Source: Antedon mediterranea (Eukaryota; Echinodermata; Crinoidea; Comatulida; Antedonidae). Taken from it: 64,000 nt of DNA. The notes under the pieces are model-generated. The model was not told the origin of the DNA. It did no database searches and worked only from the letters and a program-made list of their open reading frames with translations. This document shows positions 1-9,472 of this stretch, piece by piece (within the stretch, counting starts at the first letter, position 1; the number at the start of each line of letters is the position of its first letter). A program made the translations under genes and the position numbers. The stretch lies in contig NC_092677.1 of assembly GCF_964355755.1 (NCBI RefSeq), forward strand, positions 14,594,601-14,658,600. Direction: 5' to 3'.

Positions 1-831
1 GTCACACAGGCATTAATAGTTTGTTTGTGGAGGAATTAATCCTGGTGATAGTATAATTTAATTGAAGGATAGAACTAATTAAACAAACAGTTTAAAGTCT
101 ATCTTTCTTTTGTACATTCTTACTGTAGGCCCTATAAAGTAATTGTTTATTGTCCGATTTTCCCAGGCAATATTTGGTGAAAATACATATTGACACAACC
201 TAAAATAGTGTACGCCACGATCTAACAGAGGAACAAATAATAATTATTTCCAAAATCAACCAACTTTTTTTTATTACTTTTGTTGCAACTATCATAGTTT
301 ATTGTATGTCTTCATTGCATTCATAGAGTCTGATATATTTTTACAAAAAATAAAAAATGAAAACAAAAATGATAAATTTGGCCTTCTAACACATACTGTT
401 AGCTTGCACTTTTACTCCATTTTTTATGTTAGCAATTTTTCATTGCACACTTCAAAATACGTTAGTTTATAATTAATTCAAGATTGAAGAATATTCAAAA
501 TTCAACAATAGAATTATGAATATGTAATAACAAATGTAAAATGCTATCATCTGGTATCATGCTTTGTAATGTAGGCCTTGCAGCTATGAAATTCACGGTA
601 CATATTTTAATATTCATATTATTGAAATAATAATAATGGTGACTATAACAATGATGAAGCATGGAAAGCCCTTAGATAAAGGGGTCAAATATCCTAATAA
701 TTATTTGACCAATCACATGCAACAATTCAGATGATCAATCGCTTTTAAATGGTCACATTACTTTACACTCATTGTATGTCCTTTCGTTGTGGTCCCTGTG
801 GGAGGAAGATACTTTTGAATCATAAACTAAA
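1..831. other. A+T-rich noncoding stretch
   Basis: I see no open frame with coding character, no RNA gene and no clear repeat here. It is ordinary A+T-rich intron or intergenic sequence with short homopolymer runs. MITE family A begins at its right edge. Confidence 0.5.
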
Positions 832-1025
832 GCTCTATTTACACTATCAAACTAGTTGGACCAAAAAGTGTGATATGTACAAATATAGTGGTAGTGATAT
901 TCCCTAATATGGTAATGATATACCCTAATATGGTAGTGATATGCCCTAATATGGTAGTGATATACCCTAATATGGTAGTGATTTGACATAATTATGTCCA
1001 TATATGGGCACATCACATTTTCTTG
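832..1025 (+). mobile_element. MITE family A, copy 1 (right end lost), with internal minisatellite
   Basis: The left end reads GCTCTATTTACACTATCAAA, matching the terminal inverted repeat of the complete copy at 58054-58165. The body contains TGTGATATGTACAAATAT, then a 21-bp tandem repeat, then TATATGGGCACATCACATTT, which is the inverted counterpart of the left subterminal part. The right terminal repeat itself is missing. Nothing in it encodes a protein: the open frame on the minus strand simply reads the repeat as HYHIR units. Probably a non-autonomous DNA transposon; the superfamily is not determined. Confidence 0.6.
890..984. repeat. 21-bp minisatellite inside MITE A
   Basis: Four full units and a partial fifth of the form GGTAGTGATATxCCCTAATAT start at 890, 911, 932, 953 and 974. 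Units differ at one or two positions. The unit corresponds to a subterminal segment that the copies at 6129 and 55698 carry only about once, so it expanded within this copy. Confidence 0.85.
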
Positions 1026-1166
1026 TATAATATTTGTAGAGAAGGCATTTTGGTGCGCCCCAGTGTGTAAACTCTGGAGTTTTATTAGTAGGAGTGTGTA
1101 AAAGAGGTGTTTGTCAGCAAACTGTATACAGTATTGCTTTTCTTTTTCAACAATACTCAATGAAAT

Positions 1167-1253
1167 GATGACGGAAGTTTGTAGGGATGCTCCTACTTGA
1201 AGGTTGGGTTTGTGAACTGTACCATTTTATGGAGAGGGATGTTCAATGAATTA
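1167..1253 (+). repeat. Dispersed repeat family C, copy 1
   Basis: This block contains GTAGGGATGCTCCTACTTGA, then GGGTTTGTGAACTGTACCAT, then GGAGAGGGATGTTCAATGAA. The same three blocks in the same order recur inverted at 40531-40622 and 53771-53850. No terminal inverted repeats or coding capacity are visible, so the element class is unknown. Confidence 0.6.
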
Positions 1254-2420
1254 TCTACTTTTCAAGTATATCGCGCTCCTTGAGGAGAATATGGCATTTG
1301 TCAGTTTATCCAGGTAAGCTATTGTTGTATTGTATTGTGTAATTTTGCCCGCTTTTAAGTTCCACCTCTGATCGCACTATTTAGTAATGTATTTAAAGTG
1401 TATTGTCACACATGTGTATTTTCCTTAAATGCAATAAACAGCTTGAATGAAGTGTTTAATGATATTGATAACAATATTCCTTTCAACACCCCACTGGCAG
1501 ACTTTCTTTTGTACCTTTTCAGACAGTTTAATTTCAAATACCTTTTTATTATTTATATTACAGGTTTATGTTTCATCGTATACCTTTGCTCCTTTGTTGA
1601 AATCACCAATAGGGTGCACTTTTGTATGAATCCACGGTCATTGTATTTATTGTTGGTTTGCGATGACAATTTCCGATTGGCGACAAAAGATCTGCGTTTT
1701 TATAATTTCCTCTATTAGAATCTATTAGAATATTATTTATTCATTAACCGATGTGTAGCCCAGGTGATAAAGAAAAATAAAGAAAAGTTGGTTTAGTATC
1801 ACCTTGTGTGAACAGGAAGGCAAGCACAGTGAGTGTATTCATATCTTACTACAGTAAAGGTTCTAAATCATATCCCAAGGGCCTAGCACCAACAACAACA
1901 ACCTAGTTTCGAACACTTACAGTATGATGTTTATAGTTCTTTTTGAAATATTAAAAGGAGAAGAAAATGCTGTCTATATTTGAACTTAAACAGAATTTAG
2001 GTCTCATAGAAATAATTTTTCTCCCAGTTGAATTTTTAATAAACTTTTATCGTCGTTGCACATCACTCAGAATCAAACTTAATTATTTACTTCATCTCAA
2101 TTTTCATAATTGTTAATGTCATAATGAACTTCCATGGTTTTTTTTCTTGCAGAATTTATGCAATATTATATTTTCGTTATATGTATGTACTTGATACATG
2201 GATAAATAAGTATTTTTTCATGCTTGATCTAGAAAGAAAATGATGTAATTATTCTTTCATACATCAAATCAAACATGATTTTTTGGAAATATTTCATTAA
2301 CATTTCAATACACAGTGCAGTATAATATCTTGTTATAAGTAAATATTTATAAAATTACTAAATATTACATTTGTAATTGTAGTAAAAAATTATTATTACA
2401 TAAATTAGTAGATTATTGTA
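1254..2420. other. A+T-rich noncoding stretch
   Basis: No supported gene. A CAG/GTAAGC splice-donor-like site lies at 1311-1319, but the preceding sequence has no recognisable coding frame and directly follows repeat family C, so I treat it as chance. The rest is plain A+T-rich sequence. Confidence 0.45.
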
Positions 2421-2500
2421 TTATTTTATTTTATTTCAATTCGCTCGCCATTGGAATACATAAAAAACAAGACAAAACAACATTGACATGGTCAACAAAA
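2421..2500 (-). mobile_element. Possible non-LTR retrotransposon 3' tail
   Basis: Read on the minus strand, the segment ends GAATTGAAATAAAATAAAAT, a simple-repeat tail of the kind that closes many CR1/L2-type LINE copies. A similar tail and similar upstream words (ACATAAAA, ACAACAT) are at 44222-44340. No coding part remains, so the call is weak. Confidence 0.3.
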
Positions 2501-3114
2501 ACAAATTACCAAAAATTCTTAATTTTGGATTTAAATAAAGGGAAACAATTAAAGAAAATATCAATAGTGGAGACAATGGCAATATACTGTATGAATTAAA
2601 TCCGTAGTAAAACCAATATTATTTTTTTAATACATCCACTTTATAAGAAGAAGGAAAGGGATAAAATGCAATAATATTATAATGATGAATGCATGTAGTT
2701 GGATAGGGTTGACATTTGATAGTTATAGTAATAATTAATATGATAATTATGTAACATAATGATTGAGTAGAATGTAATTAATATAACATTTCATAATTAA
2801 TCTTAGTGATACAGTAGTTCTACTGACAAAGTTGAATCAACCATTTATAATAATGAATATTCATATGCGAATATATATGATATCAGTGTTGATAATGTAA
2901 ATAATATTAATTAATATTAAGGATAATGTGGTAGTTCGCGATCAGCATTGGTTGTTTTATTCTACTCTGTATTGTATCGGGATGAATATGTATAATAGGC
3001 CTAATAATAATTAATGTGTACAGGTATATATATTAGTGTCACCGAAAATGAATAATTTTAATGAATAGTAATAATAGGAATATGTATAATATGATTTAAA
3101 TATGTTCATCAAAA
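2501..3114. other. A+T-rich noncoding stretch
   Basis: Dominated by AT-rich words such as AATAAT and TAATATTAA. No gene, RNA or clear repeat unit is recognised. Confidence 0.5.
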
Positions 3115-3263
3115 TATGTATGATTCACTCTACTCCAGGTGTATAATTGGGAACCCGGTTAGATCAAGACACAACTTTGTGACTGGGGTAATAATGTTCA
3201 GCGCATTGAGAGCTTGCTTATATGCGCTATATAAGAATGAACTATTATTATTATTATTATTAC
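3115..3263 (+). mobile_element. SINE/LINE 3' end with ATT microsatellite tail
   Basis: The 3' part reads GCGCATTGAGAGC, then GCGCTATATAAGAATGAAC, then about six TAT/ATT triplets (3243-3262). A GCGCTATATAA segment followed by an ATT microsatellite is, as I know it, a common 3' tail of LINE-mobilised elements in echinoderms and fishes. The 5' half (from about 3115) is GC-richer than its surroundings but has no clear box A or box B, so I cannot tell a SINE from a truncated LINE. Confidence 0.55.
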
Positions 3264-3325
3264 TATACTATAGGTACATTCTTCTACCCCTGAATTTTTT
3301 TAAACATTCATACATTCACATTGCC

Positions 3326-3464
3326 CAGTGGCGTAACAGCTATAAGCAGCACAGGGGAAAAACAGGCATTTTAAAAAAGGCTAAAAACGTCCAAGGCCTC
3401 CAGCGTGGGAGAGCCACTCAGGGTCACTAAACCAGGGGCCTCATGCCTCTGTGTTATGCAACTG
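3326..3464. mobile_element. hAT-like miniature element with near-identical 8-bp flanks
   Basis: The left end CAGTGGCGTAACAG and the inverted right end CAGTTGCATAACACAG form imperfect terminal inverted repeats. The flanking octamers are ACATTGCC (3318-3325) and ATATTACC (3465-3472), which match at 6 of 8 positions, as expected for an aged hAT-type 8-bp target duplication. The 139-bp interior encodes nothing. CAGTGGCGTA-type termini are typical of hAT elements; the assignment is inference. Confidence 0.5.
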
Positions 3465-3472
3465 ATATTACC

Positions 3473-4785
3473 CTAGTTTCATGTTATTATGACAATAATA
3501 AAGCTTGAATATGATAAAAAAAAATCAGGCATACTTTTGTTAGAAAATGAGTACAAAATTACAGTCACGTAGGTCTCAGTTCTGTCAAAAGTCAGTAGAT
3601 TTTTCACCTTCTTCTCTGGAACCCGATATGTATGCACCGTTTTTTTCCTACTCTGTAATAATGAAGTTTGAACGACGCCAGAGCGTTAATTGTGTATTGC
3701 ACTAGATATTTGCCTGATAGGTCAAAAACCAGCACAGTTTAGTTTACTTCATTTATTAAAGCAAAGTTGTTCCATGAAGTATCTTGTTGACATGTTTTTT
3801 ATTCTTAAAAGTTAATTTTCTTGTAAGCTGCTGTTTACCAAGAAGAATGTTTTTTTAGTTTAAACACTGTTCCACCATTGTGAACATCAAGGAGGCCTTT
3901 ATCATGTGGTAGCATATTTTTACCTAGACCTAGAAAATCACTTTTTATTTATTTTCCATTTGGTCGACTTTGCAGATGAAAGTGGAAGTATTTAGTTTTA
4001 AGATTTTCCCATAAATATTAATTACATTGCCAAATTAAGAAGATAATGATACCAAAAGTACAATAACCAGTCATAAAATTAAATTTTGAAATACAAACTG
4101 GTATTGATTTGGTAACTTAACAATTGTAGGCCCTACAATAAGCAGTACCATATTTGGAATTACTGTATAGAGTGCTGCATATTTCAATACTTTTTTGGAT
4201 GTAAATTTATTTTTGAATACAGCATAACTTTTGGCTAATAATTCTGAAATAACTACATTTCTAAGATAGATAATTCTTTACCCCTACAAACATAAATGGT
4301 AATTATCATTGTTGCAAATTATCAAATCTCCAACAATTGTGGAAAACCCAAACTTGACACTTGTACCTTTCTGCTTCAGATGGTTTTAATATAGATCAAA
4401 TGATTTATAACAATTTTTTTGGTAAAATAAATATGAAAATTGAAAAGATACCATCTGGAAAAAGTCACCCCAACAGATTGCTAATGCTTTTATTATTATT
4501 ACAGTACATTTTTGTGTTCTTTTGCTGTTTTCCTTTTAACAATGACCTTGTATACTGTACTACCCACTTTTTCTTATGTTTATTAGCTTTAGTCAAAAGT
4601 GTATTTGTAATTCATATGAAAAATAATCTTTATTGCCAGCCCTGACATTCTGTCATCTGTCAAAAAATATGTACAACTGTTTTGCATGAAATGGCTAAAA
4701 AAAGTAAGAATAATATACATGTTCTTCAAATGTAAACTTCATTATTATATATCCTCTAGTAGGCCTATATTAATTTCCATTTTAG
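3473..4785. other. A+T-rich noncoding stretch
   Basis: No supported gene or repeat. It ends in a pyrimidine-rich run and TTTTAG at 4781-4785, a plausible splice acceptor in front of the candidate first coding exon. Confidence 0.45.
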
Positions 4786-4876
4786 TTCCTGCACAAACAA
4801 CCAAGTTTAAGGCTTCATTTGACCGAGAACAAGGACTTCTTGAATAAAGACATATAACTGGTGAACTCAGTTAAAG

Positions 4877-4993
4877 ATGCTTTGTAGCAGTAAGAGTACA
4901 GTAGGGTTTATCCTGGTGCTATTCCAGCCACTGTTGTGGACAGATGAAGTTCTGTTTAGTGGCAGCTACGGAATGAAGGAAATCTATGGAGAG
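4877..4993 (+). CDS. Candidate first coding exon: signal peptide, possibly MASP/C1r/C1s-like (partial)
   Basis: An ATG at 4877, preceded in frame by TGA at 4862, opens 39 codons that end exactly at a donor, GAG/GTAAAA (4991-4999), in phase 0. Residues 9-20 are a hydrophobic core (GFILVLFQPLLW) typical of a signal peptide, so the product would be secreted or membrane-bound. The exon is GC-richer than its surroundings. The last residues, MKEIYGE, resemble the start of the first CUB domain in complement proteases of the MASP/C1r/C1s family, where a similar YGE or FGE precedes the SP-YP motif. I could not find the next exon, so this assignment is a hypothesis. An acceptor-like TTTTAG at 4781-4785 suggests the exon may start at 4786 with about 90 bases of 5' UTR. 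It could also be a chance frame. Confidence 0.38.
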
Positions 4994-6128
4994 GTAAAAG
5001 TTGTGTTGTCCACACCTCAGCGTGATTCATGCTGCCTACTACAGTACTACTAGTAGTAAAGGCTACAAGTCACAGGTTATTCACCTATATTTACTGTAAA
5101 ACATAATTTTTCGTATGCTATCTATGATTATACTGTAGCTAGAATCATATCAATCAAAAATGTCCTCAATAAAATAAATTAGGTAACATTCTTATAACCT
5201 ATCCTAATGCTAAATCTTTCCATTAAAAATAAGTGAAGAGAGCATTACGGTAATAGGTTATGTTGTCACACTTTTCTTCTTTTAATGTGGAAAATACTGA
5301 AATATTATCCTCCAAATCACATCCATATAATTATGACTAACTTGTTCGTGTATCATGTTTTTCTAGTGATTATAATATTAATCAATAATTATGTTTATTT
5401 TGACTACGCAATGAGGCTGAAATTTACAATCGTTAATATATAAATAACTTGAATACAACATCCTCTGAGACGATTAAGTAACTTTGAATGTGATTAATGA
5501 CTTCTTCTGTTCTTCTACATCGGAAACAAATGTTGCCATTTTTACACACCTTTTCAACAGAATTCTTGGTGTTTTTGTTCTGCTTGACTGAACAACGACA
5601 TACCTAGATGCTAGGTTTTTTTTAACGACTGTGAAGTCACGTGCACGTGCTGGCTCTGATGTGGCCGTTGATTGATATGAATCTTTTTGCTTGCGATTCT
5701 TGTTAAGTGGAAAACAAAATTTATCTTGTTAGAAGCTGTAATGTGCATACTAATATCTGACCATAAAAACATCTTGCATTGCACAAATTATCAGTCTCAT
5801 TTTAACGTTCAACAAAATCTGCGAGAACAAATTTCATGCTGTCTTGAAAAAGTGACAATATGGATTTTTTGTCTTTAGATAATATTGAAAATGATGTATC
5901 TTTCAAAGTATTTAACTGATCGAAAAAAACATGTGTTAAATATTTTCTTTTTTTTGTAATAGAGTAATTACTCAAAATGTTGGGAATTGGTTTATTATCC
6001 AGGCAATTGATGCTGATTTGTGAAGATATTTAGGTTCAATATTCAAATCGTTATTTTTCTATTTATGTACACTATAATTATATAAGACATCCTCTAATTT
6101 TAAAGCATACAATGTAAATAACTTTAAT
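4994..6128 (+). other. Putative intron 1 after the signal-peptide exon
   Basis: Begins with GTAAAAG. No continuation exon is recognised. It contains a tandem E-box at 5638-5649 (listed separately) in a short GC-richer patch (5630-5680). The rest is A+T-rich and unremarkable. Confidence 0.3.
5638..5649. promoter_or_regulatory. Two abutting CACGTG E-boxes
   Basis: The sequence CACGTGCACGTG contains two perfect bHLH-type E-boxes with no spacer, in otherwise A+T-rich DNA. CACGTG is the core bound by USF, MITF, Myc/Max and CLOCK-type factors. Function is inference. Confidence 0.35.
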
Positions 6129-6220
6129 GCTCTGTCTACACTATCAAACTAGAAAAGAAAATGTGATGTGCCCAAATATGATAGTAATATGCTTAAATAT
6201 GGTAAGTGATATGACATGTG
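6129..6220 (+). mobile_element. MITE family A, copy 2 (partial)
   Basis: Starts GCTCTGTCTACACTATCAAA, identical to the consensus left terminus, and continues with TGTGATGTGCCCAAATATG and a single diverged pass of the 21-bp internal unit. It ends near GATATGACATGTG without a clear right terminal repeat. Confidence 0.65.
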
Positions 6221-8649
6221 TTTTTTTCAAATGGTGTTTAAACCAATGACTATAAAGCCTTAAATACAATTAGCAGGTATATTTTGTGTTTGTCTAAGTC
6301 ACAAAAAAGTTCACCATTTTGCTGTGACCTAAACACAAAATACTGTTGTAATTAAGGATAAATACTGTTTACTCCTACTGTAGCACAAAATATATAATGT
6401 GATAGACTGTAGTCATTTCTACTCGCCTTACAGTGTAAATTAATAAATTAAACATACAAAAATAATAATACTAAAACATCTACTTCATAATAGAACTGAC
6501 CAAGCCACATTTAAGGATGATACTTTATACAGATAGTAACCAAGGAAACGGTTTACAAAGCAATTAAGCTAAAAACAAAAGAACTTTTCAACTCTATTTT
6601 ATCCTTTAGGCATATGTTTTTGTAAAATATCAAAATGTATTTATATGAAAGATCTGTCTTGGTCAGTGCACTCCGAGAGCTTTTGTATGTTTGAGTCAAG
6701 AGTAGAAATCATAGCAGAGATCGATTCTAGTGTAACATGACCATCTTAAGCATACGATGCTTTATAGATTACGAATGTAGGATTTTCATATGAAAAGACA
6801 AAAACCTTGATAATGTAATAATGTAGATATTGATATACAGTTTAGTATTAAAATGAGTTTTGTGACATGCATAATAAAGGGATGATTGTACAGGAGAAAG
6901 CACATTACTATTAGGCCTGCTGTTGAATGCAGTAGCCTACTTTTTTAGTTAATCGTATTTTGTCCCATTGTGATTTCTGTAACAAAGTGGTTGAGCTGAT
7001 AGGGCCATTAACCAAATGTACCGTAGTGATAACTTTAGAAAACTATAGTCTTTTATGAAAGATTCAATGGGTTAAAGTGTACACAAACGAGATGTGTAAA
7101 CTGGACCTCTCCAGTCGGAGGCATAAAACTATGACTAACGACTGTCCATATTAGAGCTGTGGTTTGTGATGCCCTGATGAGGCTAGTCGACTTGAGCACT
7201 GCAAAATGTATGTAGTGTGATCACAATCCTATGCTGGGAAATGTGGGTGGCACCTTAGTGAATGCTGGGTTGAATTTAATCTGGGTGAAAGTTATAAAAT
7301 CAACTAGTGCTGACAATCCACCCACCCTTCACCTGAGATACATAAGTGAAATATGGCTATATACGCCTATTATCAAGATGATTTCAAAATAATTTTGTTA
7401 TGTTTTGATCCATGTTTTCAATCAAATATTTTTTTTATTTCTAAAGTGGTTTATTTGTTACTTTTCAAGGATGTCAAATTCGCAGAAATCAATTTCATAA
7501 TTTTACAATTAGAATAAAACGGCTTCATTGTGTTATGTGTTTTATTTGATGTGCAATGATGGTAGTTCTATCAGCATTTGTGTAGCTATGAATGGAGAGG
7601 CTTTTCATCGGTCTCCGTGGAGCTATGACACAGTTCAAAGGATTAAATTGTCTATCCCCGGAGATAGGGGACAAAGAGTTTTATACTCTGTTTGGGGTCG
7701 TTTCAGTCAGTAATGATGAATGTGATATTGAAAGTGCATTGATTAACATATGGAAAATTTGTTTTAACTACAATATATCCTCTCAATTATGTAAAAGTAG
7801 ACAAAAATATTAATATTCTTATTACGTCAAAAAAAGTAATAAGCAGAGGTTTGTACAGTGTAATTGTGAAATGTACAGTATAATATTTGGCTGTACAGGT
7901 AATGGTTTTTATCGGTTTTTAGTCGCGTGCAGCTCACCATGTCGATCGGATGGTCGGTCGGTAAACACTAACTCAAATTTGAGCACGCTACTGCAGCCAT
8001 GTATATGGCCTAATTGTAATAATAATAATAATGTAAAAACAAGGAATCTCGTACGGTACATAATTATTATAAAGGAACTGTACTGTACAACCTTGTTATG
8101 ATTATCTATCCTACAGTATATAGTTAAAGTATTTCTACTAAATGCACCTTTACCAGGCCTATAATAGGCTTGTTTAGTTCTAACTGTAGAATCAATAACA
8201 GAAAAATAAATTACAGAAATCAATGAAGTAAATTATATCAGTGATATTTTATGAGACTAACTAAAATGTCAAACTTATAGAATGTCGTATAGTAGAATGG
8301 TTATTTTACAATACAAGATAACAAAGAACATCAAATGTAAATGTTTTAATACAATTTGAAAGCTTACAATGATATCATTGTCTTTAACATACTTAAAAAT
8401 CTATATTGTATCCAAGCAATAATACAATACATTTAAAGATGTTTTGTTCGCCAAAAACATGAAAAATGAAGATTAATAAAATTAGGCTTTTCATACGCCA
8501 TTTTGAAGTTTTAATCACTTCCGTGGATTGATGTTTTCACTTATAAAATGACAAAATAAACGGACAACTGGCAGCCACAATTTTTTGCTTTAAATTACAG
8601 TGAATAACTATTATGTGACATTAAAATGGTATATTAAAAAAAAATATAT
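6221..8649. other. Noncoding stretch with two GC-richer patches
   Basis: Patches at about 7080-7330 and 7560-7700 have near-balanced base composition, but I find no family-recognisable reading frame, tRNA box pair or repeat partner within the window. A short AAT run lies at 8018-8033. The remainder is A+T-rich. Confidence 0.4.
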
Positions 8650-8970
8650 CTTTAAAATAACAGCTTAATTTGCATGCAAGAATTTGTTTTTAATCGTATT
8701 GTAGTGAGACATATCTCCTTCAGTAATTCTAAAATTGTATTATTTTTTCAGAGAAAAATATGTATACTGTATAATACAATAATAAATACAGAATATAAAA
8801 TATAGGGATGTATATTGTCTCCATCTAAGCATCAATACAACATTTAAAATAACTTAACTTGCAAGAATTTGTTTTTAATCAGATTTTATTGAGACATAAC
8901 TCCTTAATGTAATTCTAAAATTGTGTTACTTTTCCAGAGAAAAATATGATAAATACAGAATATAAAATAT
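8650..8970 (+). repeat. Diverged direct duplication of about 130-150 bp
   Basis: Segments 8650-8803 and 8841-8970 share, in order, TTTAAAATAAC, CAAGAATTTGTTTTTAATC, TGAGACATA, AATTCTAAAATTGT, CAGAGAAAAATATG and ATACAGAATATAAAATAT. They differ by substitutions and small indels, so it is an old tandem duplication separated by about 37 bp. No coding content. Confidence 0.7.
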
Positions 8971-9079
8971 TTTTGAAATATGTATACTAATATAACAGTT
9001 CAATCTTAGCTGAGGAGGGGGAGGTCGAGGATGAAATATTGAGTTTGAACCATTTTTCCTGAAAAATCATAAACATAAA

Positions 9080-9418
9080 TTCAATTCAATTCAACTTTTA
9101 TTTCAGACAATTGTCCATATGGTATTATACATTACAGAGAAAACAAAAAAGATGAAGGAGAGAGGACCAAAACTTTTATCTATTGGTATATAATGCCTCT
9201 CTCCATTTGTAGTACATGTTTGAATCCATCAACAAATATTTATATATACAAATTAACATTCTGTTTTCGCTTTTCATTATTCTTGTAGGAAATCGGTAAG
9301 TCGAAATTCTCAAATATTCATAAAATGATGGAATATTGTTTTCCACAAACAAATTCCTCGCACTAACAAATCTGGGTTGTCCCAACAACCTCCAGAAAGC
9401 ATCATTATAACAAACTTT
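9080..9418 (-). mobile_element. 5'-truncated non-LTR retrotransposon (LINE) 3' end
   Basis: On the minus strand an 80-codon open segment (9418 to 9176, stop at 9178-9176) carries the C-terminal signature of a LINE reverse-transcriptase ORF: CYNDAFWRLLGQPRFVSA, then VPSF-like IPSF with a leucine-rich stretch, then RIMKSEN. A short 3' UTR follows with GTCTGAAATAAAAGTTGAA and a TTGAA microsatellite tail (9079-9094). This layout fits the CR1/L2 side of the LINE tree, but the clade is inferred. Only the 3' end is present; the 5' break at 9418 abuts a 27-bp tandem duplication. It makes no complete protein. Confidence 0.65.
9176..9418 (-). pseudogene. Reverse-transcriptase C-terminal fragment of the LINE
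   Basis: Eighty uninterrupted codons and the natural stop of a non-LTR retrotransposon ORF2-type protein. Endonuclease, the catalytic YxDD region and most of the protein are absent, so it is a remnant and not a gene. The conserved features are YNDAFWRLLG, the R-F-V-S-A-R segment and the SEN motif near the end. Frame intactness over this length suggests a moderately recent insertion, although a short frame can stay open by chance. Confidence 0.55.
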
Positions 9419-9472
9419 AAGTCGGTTGATATCTTTATAAATGTTAAGTCGGTTGATATCTTTATAAATGTT
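9419..9472. repeat. Perfect 27-bp tandem duplication
   Basis: The unit AAGTCGGTTGATATCTTTAT plus AAATGTT occurs at 9419-9445 and again at 9446-9472 without differences. A partial, diverged third copy (TCTTTATAATGTTAAATC) follows to about 9500. It begins exactly where the LINE coding similarity stops. Confidence 0.85.

Noticed and set aside
852-1160. Minus-strand frame of 102 codons with YHYHIR repeats
   Set aside because: It translates the 21-bp minisatellite inside MITE A; no splice, start or homology support.
1254-1319. CAG/GTAAGC donor-like site at 1311-1319
   Set aside because: No coding frame upstream and it directly follows a dispersed repeat; such sites occur by chance.
3116-3430. 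Plus-strand frame of 104 codons
   Set aside because: Runs through a SINE/LINE tail, its ATT microsatellite and a hAT-like element; not a gene.
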